From: Brevundimonas sp.
Lineage (GTDB): Bacteria; Pseudomonadota; Alphaproteobacteria; Caulobacterales; Caulobacteraceae
DNA length: 64,000 nucleotides
Direction of reading: 5' to 3'
Assembly (NCBI RefSeq): GCF_003248455.1
Contig: NZ_QFNM01000002.1
Coordinates: 60,956 to 124,955, forward strand
A program made the translations under genes and the position numbers. Below, in pieces: positions 53,022 through 62,087 of the stretch; the stretch's first letter is position 1, and the number at the start of each line of letters is the position of its first letter. Below the pieces are notes generated by a model. The model ran no database searches and was not told where the DNA came from. It saw only the letters and a list, made by a program, of their open reading frames with translations.

Positions 53022-53831
53022 GTGGCGGAAACCAGAGTGGCCGAACCCGACACCCATCCGAAGGACGACGGTCTGCGCCTGCGCGCCCGGCTGCGCTATC
53101 TCTATCACGGCTCCCAGCCGCCGGCGGTGCGGTTCCGCATGACGGTGATCGCGGTGGACTTCGCCATCATCGCCTTCTTCCTGGCGTCGCCGATCCTGAA
53201 GAACATGGGCTGGGCCTTCTATGCGCTGGACTATCTGGTGGCGGCGCTGCTGGCCGCCGACCTCGCGGCGCGGGCCTATGCCTATTCGGACGTCAAGGAT
53301 TGGCTGAAGCGGCCGATCGTCTGGCTGGATCTCTTCATCCTGGCGACCCTGCTGTTCCCGGCCTGGCTGTTCAACCTTGGCTTCCTGCGGATGCTGCGGC
53401 TGTGGACGGTGCTGAACTCGGATTTCTTCTGGCGCACGGTGGGCCGAAGGTTCGACGACACGCGGGTCGAGGCCATCGTGAGGGCCCTGGCCAGCCTGGT
53501 CACGTTCGTCTTCGTGACGACGGGGTTCGTCTATGCGACCTTCCTGGGACACGACGGCATCGCCGGCTATGTCGACGCCCTGTATTTCACCGTCGCCACC
53601 CTGACCACGACCGGGTTCGGGGACATCACCCTGCCCGGTTCGGTGGGCAAGCTGTTGTCCATCGCCATCATGCTGGTCGGCATCACCCTGTTCCTTCGCC
53701 TGGCCCAGGCCCTGATCAAGCCGCACAAGGTCCGCTATCCATGCCAAGCCTGCGGACTTCAGACGCATGATCAGGACGCTGTCCACTGCAAGGCTTGCGG
53801 CAATCTGCTGTGCATCGTCGACGAGGACTGA
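53022..53831 (+). CDS. Potassium channel-like protein with C-terminal zinc ribbon
   Basis: The 269-residue protein has membrane segments near 40-58, 65-85, 98-118, 155-175 and 208-228. An S4-like FLRMLRLW (Arg123, Arg126), the selectivity filter TTTGFGD (195-201) and a pore helix complete the voltage-gated-like channel. After the last helix come four Cys (241, 244, 256, 259) in CxxC...CxxC spacing, a zinc ribbon at the cytoplasmic C-terminus. The start is GTG at 53022. Ion selectivity and the zinc role are inferred. It is divergent from dapF. Confidence 0.82.
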   Translation: MAETRVAEPDTHPKDDGLRLRARLRYLYHGSQPPAVRFRMTVIAVDFAIIAFFLASPILKNMGWAFYALDYLVAALLAADLAARAYAYSDVKDWLKRPIVWLDLFILATLLFPAWLFNLGFLRMLRLWTVLNSDFFWRTVGRRFDDTRVEAIVRALASLVTFVFVTTGFVYATFLGHDGIAGYVDALYFTVATLTTTGFGDITLPGSVGKLLSIAIMLVGITLFLRLAQALIKPHKVRYPCQACGLQTHDQDAVHCKACGNLLCIVDED

Positions 53832-53936
53832 CGGCGAAGGAATAGGCCGATGTGACAAAACGGTAAGGCGGCGCGGCTTGCCGCCCGGATCGTCGTCGCT
53901 AAGGTGCCGGCTTCGTTTCCGGGGACCGTCCTAACC

Positions 53937-56132
53937 ATGATCCGTTCGTCCGCCGCCGCCCTCGCGGCCCTTCTCGCCTCCACCAGCCTGACATCGGCAG
54001 CCATGGCCCAGACCGCTTCTTCCGCCCCCCCCGCCGCCCCAACGCCAGCCAGCGGCTTCGCCTCCAGCGAGGCGACCGATCCCTACGTCTGGCTGGAAGA
54101 GGTGGAGGGCGAGCGCGCCATGGCCTGGGTGCGCGAACACAACGCCCGTTCGCTGGGCGTGCTGCAGGGCGATCCCCGCTACGAAACCCTGCACCAGGAG
54201 GCCCTGGCCATCGTCCAGGCCCAGGACCGCATCCCCTCGCCCGGCTTCACCCACGACGGCCATATCGACAATTTCTGGCAGGACGCCCAGCATGTGCGCG
54301 GCCTGTGGCGCCGCACCACCCTGGACAGCTATCGCACCGCGACGCCGGAATGGGCGACCATCCTGGACGTCGACGCCCTGGCCGCCGCAGAGGGGCAGAA
54401 CTGGGTCTACAAGGGCGCGACCTGCCTTCCGCCCGAGGAGCGCTATTGCCTGATCAGCCTGTCGAACGGCGGCAAGGACGCGGTGACGCTGCGCGAATTC
54501 GACAGCGTGACCAAGACCTTCGTCGAGGGCGGGATCGTCCTGGCGGAATCCAAGGGCGGGGCGGCCTGGATCGACAAGGACACCCTGCTGGTCTCGCGCG
54601 ACTTCGGCCCCGGCACCCTGACCAACTCGGGCTATCCGATGGTGGTCAAGCGGATGAAGCGCGGCCAGGGCCTGGACCAGGCCGAGACCCTGTTCACCGG
54701 ACAGCCTACCGATGTTTCGGTGTCCGGCTATACGCTGCGCGACGCCGACGGCGCGGTGAAGGCGGTGCTGATCAACCGTTCGGTCGACTTCTATTCGTCC
54801 GAGACCTGGCGCGTGACCGACGACGGCGCCCTGACCCAGCTGCAGCTGCCGCCCAAGTCCGACATCAGCGGCCTGGTCGACGGTCGGCTGCTGGTCTCGC
54901 TGAAACAGGACTGGACCGCGCCCTCGGGCCAGGATTTCAAGACCGGCGACCTGATCGCCTGGCCGCTGGAAACCTGGCTGGCCGATCAGGCGGCCCCGGC
55001 CCAGCTGGTCCTGCGTCCGACCGAGCGTCAGGCGATCGAGGGCGTCAACGTCACCCGCAACCGGCTGGTCGTGGCCCTGTACGACAATGTCCGCGGTTCG
55101 GTGCGGGTGTATACGCCCAGTCCCCAGGGAAGTGACGGCGAGTGGGCGCATACGACGCTCGATCTGCCCCAGAACGTCTCGGTCGGCGTCGGCTCGGAGT
55201 CCGAAAAGGATGACAAGGTCTTCGTCAGCGTCACCGGCTATCTGAACCCGTCCAGCCTGTGGCTGGCCGATGCGGCGACCGGCGCGGTCGATCAGGTCAA
55301 GTCGATGCCGGCCAAGTTCGACGCGACGGGCATGACGGTCGATCAGCACGAGGCCCGCTCGGCCGACGGGACCCTGATCCCCTATTTCGTGGTGCATAAG
55401 GCGGACATGCCGCTGGATGGGTCGAACCCGACGCTGCTCTACGGCTACGGCGGGTTCGAAAGCTCGCTGCTGCCCGGCTATTCGGCGACGGTCGGCAAGC
55501 TGTGGCTGGAGCGGGGCGGCGTCTATGTGATCGCCAATACGCGCGGCGGCGGCGAGTTCGGCCCCCGCTGGCACGAAGCGGCCCTGCAACAGAACCGCCA
55601 GCGCGCGCACGAGGACTTCCAGGCCGTGGCGTTGGATCTGATCGCGCGCAAGATCACCAGCCAGCCCAGGCTGGGCGTCATGGGCGGGTCGCAGGGCGGT
55701 CTGTTCATGGGGGCGATGCTGACCCAGCGGCCGGACCTGATCAACGCCGCCGTCATCCAGGTGCCCCTGTTCGACATGCTGAGGTTCCACAAGCTGCTGG
55801 CCGGGGCCAGCTGGATCGGCGAATACGGCGACCCGGACATCCCGGAACAACGCGCCTGGATCGAACAGTATTCGCCCTATCAGAACCTGCGCGCGGGTCA
55901 GCCCTACCCGGAAGTCTTCATTCACACCTCGACCAAGGACGATCGGGTCCATCCGGGCCACGCCCGCAAGGCGGCCGCGCGGCTTGAGGAACTGGGCTAT
56001 CCGGTGCTGTTCTACGAGAACACCGACGGCGGCCATGCGGCCGGCGCCAACCTGCGCGAGACCGCACGGCGCCTGGCGCTGGAGTACACTTATCTTTCGC
56101 GTCGCCTGATGGACACGCCGGCGCGGCAGTAA
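53937..56132 (+). CDS. Prolyl oligopeptidase-family serine peptidase, exported (copy 1)
   Basis: The 731-residue protein has a signal peptide (residues 1-24, AMAQ) and the S9A layout: a seven-bladed propeller (about 60-440) and an alpha/beta hydrolase. The triad is visible as Ser near 584 in GGSQGG, Asp in TKDDRVHPGHARK, and His in DGGHAAG. YGGFESSLLPGYS and ANTRGGGEFGPRWH are S9 landmarks. It cleaves after proline in short peptides, if it follows the family, and is in the periplasm. A second copy follows after a repeat. Confidence 0.92.
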   Translation: MIRSSAAALAALLASTSLTSAAMAQTASSAPPAAPTPASGFASSEATDPYVWLEEVEGERAMAWVREHNARSLGVLQGDPRYETLHQEALAIVQAQDRIPSPGFTHDGHIDNFWQDAQHVRGLWRRTTLDSYRTATPEWATILDVDALAAAEGQNWVYKGATCLPPEERYCLISLSNGGKDAVTLREFDSVTKTFVEGGIVLAESKGGAAWIDKDTLLVSRDFGPGTLTNSGYPMVVKRMKRGQGLDQAETLFTGQPTDVSVSGYTLRDADGAVKAVLINRSVDFYSSETWRVTDDGALTQLQLPPKSDISGLVDGRLLVSLKQDWTAPSGQDFKTGDLIAWPLETWLADQAAPAQLVLRPTERQAIEGVNVTRNRLVVALYDNVRGSVRVYTPSPQGSDGEWAHTTLDLPQNVSVGVGSESEKDDKVFVSVTGYLNPSSLWLADAATGAVDQVKSMPAKFDATGMTVDQHEARSADGTLIPYFVVHKADMPLDGSNPTLLYGYGGFESSLLPGYSATVGKLWLERGGVYVIANTRGGGEFGPRWHEAALQQNRQRAHEDFQAVALDLIARKITSQPRLGVMGGSQGGLFMGAMLTQRPDLINAAVIQVPLFDMLRFHKLLAGASWIGEYGDPDIPEQRAWIEQYSPYQNLRAGQPYPEVFIHTSTKDDRVHPGHARKAAARLEELGYPVLFYENTDGGHAAGANLRETARRLALEYTYLSRRLMDTPARQ

Positions 56133-56137
56133 GTCCG

Positions 56138-56274
56138 ATCCTCCCCCGTGAGCGCTTGCGAACGGGGGAGGGGGACCACGAAGTGGTGGAGGGGGCGACC
56201 CCTGGCGCCCTGTCTGGTTCCGCCCCCTCCACCGCCTGACGGCGGTCCCCCTCCCCCGCGATGCGGGGGAGGAT
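56138..56274. repeat. Intergenic inverted repeat, copy 3
   Basis: A 137-bp copy of the same palindrome as 26962 and 40915, filling most of the space between the two tandem peptidase genes. It has ATCCTCCCC, GGGGGACCACGAAGTGG, GTGGAGGGGGCG and the complementary second half ending GGGGGAGGAT. Confidence 0.87.
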
Positions 56275-56297
56275 CAGATTGCGGAGATTTTCAAACC

Positions 56298-58496
56298 ATG
56301 CGTCACCTGATCCTGTCCGCCGCCATTCCGGCCCTTCTGCTGGGCGCCTGCGCCACGACGCCCGTCGCGACCGAAGCCCCGGTGCAACGGGCCGCCGAGC
56401 GCGGGCCGCCGCCCCACTTCCCCCGCGATCTGACCCCGGCCGGCGTCGCGGCGGCCGACGATCATCTGGCGCTGGAGCAGGTGGACGGGGCCGAGGCCAT
56501 GGCCTTCGTGGCCGAGGAGAACAGGAAGTCCCTGGCCGTTCTGACCGGCGATCCGCGCTACGAGACCTTCCGGGCCGAGGCCGAAGCCATACTGACCGCG
56601 ACAGACCGCATCCCCAGCCCGTCCTTCCTGGGCGACGGCGTCGGCAACTTCTGGCAGGACGCGGCCAATCCCAAGGGCGTCTGGCGCCGCACGACGCTGG
56701 ACAGCTATCGCACCGCGACGCCCCGGTGGGAGACCCTGCTGGACATCGACGCCCTGTCCAGGGCCGAGGGCAGGGACTGGGTGTTCAAGGGCGCCGACTG
56801 CCTGGCGCCCGACGATGCGCGCTGCCTGATCATGCTGTCGGACGGCGGCAAGGACGCGGTGACGGTGCGCGAGTTCGACCTGACCACGAAACGGTTCGTG
56901 GACGGCGGGTTCAACCTGCCCGAAGGCAAGCATCGCATCGAATGGCTGGACCGCGACACGCTGCTGGTCGCCACCGATTTCGGGGCTGGAACCCTGACCG
57001 AGTCGGGCTATCCCTTCATCGTCAAGACGCTGAAGCGCGGCCAGGCCCTGGCCCAGGCGACCGAGGTCTATCGCGGCGACCGGGGCGACGGCGGCTATGG
57101 CGTCAGCCCCGCCGTCTATCGCGACAAGGACGGCAAGGTGACGGCGGTGATCATCACCCGTCCGCTGGACACCTTTCGGTCCGAGACGTGGCAGTTGGTC
57201 GAGGGCGAAGCGCAGAAGTTGAACTTGCCCGAACGGGTGGGGATATCCGGCGTGATCGACGGCCGTCTGGTGTTCTCGCCGGATCAGGCATGGCGTTTCG
57301 ACGGTCAGGACTATGCCGCAGGATCCCTGCTGGCTCTGCCCCTGGGCGTGCTGGGCGAGACGCGGCTGGACATTCTGATCGGCCGCGACAGCGCGGTCGT
57401 CTTCCAGCCTACCGCGCGTCAGGCGCTTCAAGGCGTGGCGGTTCTGTCCGACGCCATCGTCGCGGCTATTACCGACAATGTCGCCGGACGACTGATGCAG
57501 GTCCGGCCCGGCGCCCCAGGCTGGACGGCTTCGTCAATCGTCGTGCCCGACAATCTGGCCGTCGGCTTGGGCGATTCGTCCAAGTCACGCGGCCAGGTCT
57601 TCGTCTCGACCCAGGGCTTTCTGGTTCCGCCGACGCTCAGCCTGGCCGATGCCGACGCTGCGACCCTGACCACGCTGAAGTCCGCGCCGGCCAAGTTCGA
57701 CGCCTCGCGCGACGTGACCGAACAGTTCGAGGCGACCTCGACCGACGGGACCAAGATCCCCTATTTCATCACCCGCCCGCGCGACATGAAGCTGGACGGG
57801 TCGAACCCGACGATCATGCTGGGCTATGGCGGCTTCCAGGTCAGTCTGAACCCCGCTTACAAGCCGGAGATGGGCAAGCTGTGGCTGGAGCGGGGCGGGG
57901 TCTTCGTCCAGGCCAATATCCGGGGCGGCGGAGAGTTCGGGCCCGCATGGCACCAGGCGGCGCTGGATGGAAACCGGCAAAGGGCCTTCGACGACTTCGC
58001 CGCCGTGGCGCGCGATCTGGAACGGCGCGGGATCACCAGCCCGCGTCGCCTGGGCATCTATGGCCGGTCGAACGGCGGGGTCCTGACCAGCGTCTCCATC
58101 ACCCAGCACCCGGAGCTGTTCAATGCAGCGGTGATCGAAAGCCCGCTGGTGGACATGCTGCGCTATCACGAACTGCCGGCCGGCGCGTCGTGGATCGGCG
58201 AATACGGCGACCCGCGCATCCCGGAAGAAGCGGAGTGGATCGCGAAATACTCGGCCTATCAGCAGCTGCGTCCCGACGTGACCTATCCGCGCGTCTATCT
58301 GACCACCAACACCCGCGACGACCGGGTCCACCCCGGCCATGCGCGCAAGTTCGCCGCGCGCCTGGGCGACCAGGGGCACGACCATCTCTATTACGAGGAC
58401 ACGGCCGGCGGTCACTCCAACGACGCCGACCCGGTCGCCAACGCCCGCCGCTGGGCCCGCCACTATGTCTATCTGGCCCAGCAACTGATGGATTGA
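56298..58496 (+). CDS. Prolyl oligopeptidase-family serine peptidase, lipoprotein (copy 2)
   Basis: The 732-residue product starts at ATG 56298 and has a lipobox LGAC (Cys18). A longer frame begins in the repeat and is unlikely. It shares with copy 1 the motifs RRTTLDSYRTATP, LTESGYP-type, ERGGVFVQANIRGGGEFGP and the triad Ser near 591 (GRSNGG), Asp in TRDDRVHPGHARK, His in AGGHS. It is a tandem paralogue, differing in the membrane anchor and in the nucleophile elbow (RSNGG rather than SQGG). Substrate unknown. Confidence 0.92.
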   Translation: MRHLILSAAIPALLLGACATTPVATEAPVQRAAERGPPPHFPRDLTPAGVAAADDHLALEQVDGAEAMAFVAEENRKSLAVLTGDPRYETFRAEAEAILTATDRIPSPSFLGDGVGNFWQDAANPKGVWRRTTLDSYRTATPRWETLLDIDALSRAEGRDWVFKGADCLAPDDARCLIMLSDGGKDAVTVREFDLTTKRFVDGGFNLPEGKHRIEWLDRDTLLVATDFGAGTLTESGYPFIVKTLKRGQALAQATEVYRGDRGDGGYGVSPAVYRDKDGKVTAVIITRPLDTFRSETWQLVEGEAQKLNLPERVGISGVIDGRLVFSPDQAWRFDGQDYAAGSLLALPLGVLGETRLDILIGRDSAVVFQPTARQALQGVAVLSDAIVAAITDNVAGRLMQVRPGAPGWTASSIVVPDNLAVGLGDSSKSRGQVFVSTQGFLVPPTLSLADADAATLTTLKSAPAKFDASRDVTEQFEATSTDGTKIPYFITRPRDMKLDGSNPTIMLGYGGFQVSLNPAYKPEMGKLWLERGGVFVQANIRGGGEFGPAWHQAALDGNRQRAFDDFAAVARDLERRGITSPRRLGIYGRSNGGVLTSVSITQHPELFNAAVIESPLVDMLRYHELPAGASWIGEYGDPRIPEEAEWIAKYSAYQQLRPDVTYPRVYLTTNTRDDRVHPGHARKFAARLGDQGHDHLYYEDTAGGHSNDADPVANARRWARHYVYLAQQLMD

Positions 58497-58567
58497 GGGA
58501 AGGACCGGGCGCCGGCTCACGCGAATATGAGGCGCGGTCGGCGACGCTGGGGGCTAAGAACGCAGGC

Positions 58568-59347
58568 ATGACGGTCAGGGGGTGGGCGATTGCGGGAACG
58601 GTCATGGCGAGCGCGCTGCTCGCCATGACTTCGTCCGCCCAATCGTCCGGCGTGGCGGCCGGCGCGTCCGCTGCGGCGCGGGCCGAGCGCGTTCGGCCGC
58701 CCGCCGTCCGCGGCGCCGCCCCGGTGGTGGTCGAACTGTTCACGGCCCAGGGTTGCGGCGGCTGCGTCGAGGCCAATGCGGCGGTGGAGCGCGCGGCGGC
58801 CGAACCGGGCGTCATCGCCCTGACCTATGGCGTCGACTACTGGGACTATCTGGGTTGGACCGACACCTTCGCGCGCCCCGAGTTTTCCCAGCGCCAGCGC
58901 GCCTATCGCGCCGCCCTGCGCCAGCGGGGCGTCTCGACCCCCCAGGTGGTGATCGACGGCCGCCGCCAAGTGTCGGGGGCCCGCGGGCTGGAGCTGGAAG
59001 GCGCCATCGTCGAGGAGGCCGGCCGTCAGGTCTGGCCGCCCGAGATCGAGTTCCGCGAGACCGGCGACCGCGTCGGCGTCGGCTCGGGACGCGCGCCCGT
59101 CGGCGGGGCTGACGTTGTCGCCGTCACCTATACGCCCGGCGTACAGACGGTCGAGGTCGGCCGGGGCGAAAACCGCGGCCGCGAAGTGCGTCACGTCAAT
59201 GTCGTGCGCGACGTGCGGCGGCTGGGCGAATGGCGCGGCCGGCCCGTTCTCTACGCCCTGCCCCCGGCGCGCGGCGGCGACGCGGTCGCCGTCCTGATTC
59301 AAGGCAAGACCGACCGCCGCATCCTGGGCGCGGCGGTCCGGGACTGA
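58568..59347 (+). CDS. DUF1223 thioredoxin-like exported protein
   Basis: The 259-residue protein has a signal peptide (about 1-24). The DUF1223 core ELFTAQGCGGCVEAN carries a CxxC (Cys63, Cys66) at the start of a thioredoxin-like domain, followed by the family pieces VDYWDYLGWTDTFARPEFSQRQRAY and STPQVVIDGRRQVSG. It is likely in the periplasm with redox chemistry, but its partner is unknown. It starts 71 bases after the second peptidase and converges with the next gene. Confidence 0.85.
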   Translation: MTVRGWAIAGTVMASALLAMTSSAQSSGVAAGASAAARAERVRPPAVRGAAPVVVELFTAQGCGGCVEANAAVERAAAEPGVIALTYGVDYWDYLGWTDTFARPEFSQRQRAYRAALRQRGVSTPQVVIDGRRQVSGARGLELEGAIVEEAGRQVWPPEIEFRETGDRVGVGSGRAPVGGADVVAVTYTPGVQTVEVGRGENRGREVRHVNVVRDVRRLGEWRGRPVLYALPPARGGDAVAVLIQGKTDRRILGAAVRD

Positions 59348-59378
59348 GGCCCGGCTTCAGCGGTCGGCGGCGGCGCGG

Positions 59379-60482
59379 TCACGCCCCGGCTTTTTTCGCA
59401 AAGCCCCAGGCCGCTTCGCTGAGCGGTCCGACCTGGGCGGCCATGCTCCTGGCGTGGGCGCTGGCGGCGGTGCCGTCGCGGACCCGGCCGGCGATGCCCT
59501 GGCAGATGGCCGCCAGGCGGAACAGGTTGTAGGCGTAGAGCCAGTCCAGGTTCGCCGGCCGCATCCCGGTCGCGGCGGCGTAGCGTTCGACTGTCTCCTC
59601 CACCGACGGGATGCCCAGCGCCTCCAGGTCCGCTCCCGCCAGGCCGTTGCGCAAGCTGGCGGGAATGGCCCAGGCGATCAGCAGATAGGAAAAATCGGCC
59701 ATCGGATCGCCCAGCGTCGACAGCTCCCAGTCCAGTACGGCGCGGACCTGGGCCTGATCTGGGGCCCGATCCTGCGCCAGGATCATATTGTCCAGCCGGA
59801 AGTCGCCATGAACGATCCGGCTGGGTCCTTCGGGCGGCAGGCTGTCGGGCAGGAAGGCGATCAGCCGGTCCATGGCCGAAATCGGCGCGATCTCGGAGGC
59901 GCGATACTGTTTGGTCCAGCGCCCGACCTGGCGCGCGAAATAGTTGCCCGCCTTGCCATAGTCGGACAGGCCGATGGCGGCGGGATCGAAGCCGTGCAGC
60001 CGCGCCAGCGTATCGGTCTGGGCCTCGTAGATGGCGCGCCGCTCGGGCGGCGTCAGTCCGGGCAGTTTCAGATCCCAGAAAATCCGCCCTTCGACCCTGT
60101 CCATCACATAGAAGATCGAACCGATGACGTCTTCGTCCAGGCACAGGGCGTGGGGCCTGGCGACCGGAAAGCCCTGGGCCGCCAGCGCGGATATGACCTG
60201 ATATTCGCGGTCCACCGCATGGGCGCTGGGCAGCAGCGCGCCTGGCGGTTTGCGGCGCAGCACATAGGCGGCGGTCGGGGTGGTCAACTCGTAGGTGGGG
60301 TTGGACTGGCCGCCCTTGAACTGGCGCACCGCCAGCGGCCCGGCGTAGCCCGCGACATGATCGGTCATCCAGGCGTCCAGCGCCGCCTCGTCCAGGCGAT
60401 AGCGGGCGTCGACCTCGCGCGTGCCCGAAAAGGCGCTCTGAGCATCCAGCGCGGGGGCGTCAGGGGAGGAGGCGTCGGTCAT
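59379..60482 (-). CDS. APH/ACAD10-type phosphotransferase
   Basis: The 367-residue protein has the aminoglycoside-phosphotransferase fold: FKGGQSNPTYEL, YVLRRKPPG, the catalytic-loop IVHGDFRLDN near 225-235 and the metal-binding VLDWELSTLGDP near 250-262. The form matches the group found next to acyl-CoA dehydrogenases (ACAD10/11), thought to phosphorylate 4-hydroxyacids. No such dehydrogenase is in the window. The start is ATG 60482; a longer frame overlaps glpK. It lies 47 bases after glpK on the same strand. Confidence 0.85.
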   Translation of the reverse strand: MTDASSPDAPALDAQSAFSGTREVDARYRLDEAALDAWMTDHVAGYAGPLAVRQFKGGQSNPTYELTTPTAAYVLRRKPPGALLPSAHAVDREYQVISALAAQGFPVARPHALCLDEDVIGSIFYVMDRVEGRIFWDLKLPGLTPPERRAIYEAQTDTLARLHGFDPAAIGLSDYGKAGNYFARQVGRWTKQYRASEIAPISAMDRLIAFLPDSLPPEGPSRIVHGDFRLDNMILAQDRAPDQAQVRAVLDWELSTLGDPMADFSYLLIAWAIPASLRNGLAGADLEALGIPSVEETVERYAAATGMRPANLDWLYAYNLFRLAAICQGIAGRVRDGTAASAHARSMAAQVGPLSEAAWGFAKKAGA

Positions 60483-60529
60483 GGGCGGCCCAGTCGGTTC
60501 TCGTGGCGTTTCCTTGCGCCGTTCGGATC

Positions 60530-62032
60530 TCAGGCCCGACCCGGCGCGGCGATGATGGCGGCCTTCACCGCGCGACGCCAGCCGGAAAGCAGCCGTTCGC
60601 GCTCCTCGTCCCTCATCCGCGGCGCCCAGCGGGCCGGCGCCTCGGCCGGTCGCGCGTCCAGATCGGACGCCCGGCCGACGCCCAGGGCCGCCAGGCGCGC
60701 CGCGCCCAGGGCGGTCATCTCCTGGAAAGCGGGCCGCTCGACCTCGACCTGGCAGATGTCGGCGACGAACTGCATCGCGAAACTGTTGGCGGTGACGCCG
60801 CCGTCGACTCTCAGCGTCTTCAGCGGCGGGGCGCCGTCCTCGGTCAGGGCGTCCAGCAGGTCGCGCGTTTGATAGGCCAGGGCCTCCAGTGCAGCGCGGA
60901 CGAAATGGGCGGGGCCGGAATCGCGGGTCAGGCCGACCACGGTCCCGCGCGCCTCGGGCTCCCACCACGGCGCCCCCAGGCCGGTAAAGCCGGGGACCAG
61001 ATAGACCCCGCCGTTGTCGGGCAACTCCTGCGCCATGGCCTCGGACTGGCGGGACTGCGAAATCATCCCCACCCCGTCCCTCAGCCACTGGATCGCCGAG
61101 CCGGCCGAGAAGATCGACCCCTCCAGCGCATAGGCGGCGCGGCCGCCGGCCTGATAGGCCAGGGTGCCCAGGAGCCGGCGCGTCGAGGCTACGGGCCGGT
61201 CGCCGACATTGGCGACTAGGAAGGCGCCGGTGCCATAGGTGATCTTGGCGTCGCCCGGCTTCAGCGCCCCATGACCGACCAGGGCCGCCTGCTGATCGCC
61301 GGCTGATCCGGCGATGGGGAGAGGGCGGCCGAACAGGGCCGCATCGCTTTCGCCGATCACGCCCGAACAGGGGACGATGTCGGGCAGAGCCGCCCGCGGC
61401 ACGTCGAACAGGGCGCACAGATCGTCGCGCCACTGGACCGCCTCCAGATCCATCAGGGCCGTGCGCGAGGCGTTGGTCGCATCCGTGGCGTGAACCCGGC
61501 CGTCGGTCAGTTTCCAGATCAGCCAGGCGTCGATGGTCCCCAGCTTGACCTCGCCCGTCATCGCCCGCGCGCGCGCGCCCGGCACGGCGTCCAGCAGCCA
61601 GGCGAATTTGGTCGCCGAGAAATAGGGGTCCAGGATCAGGCCGGTCGCCGCCTGGACCATCGGCTCGCGCCCCTCGGCTGTCAGGCGCGCGGTGACGTCG
61701 GCGGTGCGTCGGTCCTGCCAGACGATGGCGCGTTGCAGCGGCTCGCCCGTCGCGGCGTGCCAGATCACCGCCGTCTCGCGCTGGTTCGTGATGCCGATGG
61801 CGCCGAAACGGGCGACGCCTCCAGCCTTGCCAATGACCTCGCGGCAGGTCTGGAGGGTCGCGGTCCAGATTTCGGCGGCGTCGTGCTCGACCCACCCCGA
61901 CCGGGGAAAATGCTGCGCCAGTTCGATCTGGCTGACCGCCACGGGCCTCAGGTCGCTGCCGTCCGCGCCCGATTCGAAGGCGATCGCCCGTGTCGAGGTC
62001 GTGCCCTGGTCGATGGCGAGGATCAGGCTCAT
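60530..62032 (-). CDS. glpK: Glycerol kinase
   Basis: GlpK phosphorylates glycerol to sn-glycerol 3-phosphate. From ATG 62032 the protein has 500 residues, starting MSLILAIDQGTTSTRAIAF with the ATP-binding DQGTTS. Further landmarks are GITNQRET, WQDRRT, GDQQAALVGHG and VDGGVTANSFAMQF. The FKBP-type family length is about 500, so nothing is missing. A 6-bp GGCGCC hairpin lies before it (62047-62064). No glpF or glpD is nearby. Confidence 0.96.
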   Translation of the reverse strand: MSLILAIDQGTTSTRAIAFESGADGSDLRPVAVSQIELAQHFPRSGWVEHDAAEIWTATLQTCREVIGKAGGVARFGAIGITNQRETAVIWHAATGEPLQRAIVWQDRRTADVTARLTAEGREPMVQAATGLILDPYFSATKFAWLLDAVPGARARAMTGEVKLGTIDAWLIWKLTDGRVHATDATNASRTALMDLEAVQWRDDLCALFDVPRAALPDIVPCSGVIGESDAALFGRPLPIAGSAGDQQAALVGHGALKPGDAKITYGTGAFLVANVGDRPVASTRRLLGTLAYQAGGRAAYALEGSIFSAGSAIQWLRDGVGMISQSRQSEAMAQELPDNGGVYLVPGFTGLGAPWWEPEARGTVVGLTRDSGPAHFVRAALEALAYQTRDLLDALTEDGAPPLKTLRVDGGVTANSFAMQFVADICQVEVERPAFQEMTALGAARLAALGVGRASDLDARPAEAPARWAPRMRDEERERLLSGWRRAVKAAIIAAPGRA

Positions 62033-62087
62033 GGATTTCTCCCTGCGGCGCCTTGGGCGGCGCCGACGTTGCGGTTTATGGGAGCAT

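Noticed and set aside
56261..58567. A 1028-codon frame ending in the DUF1223 gene
   Set aside because: The first 769 codons are an out-of-frame reading of the second peptidase; only the part from 58568 is real.
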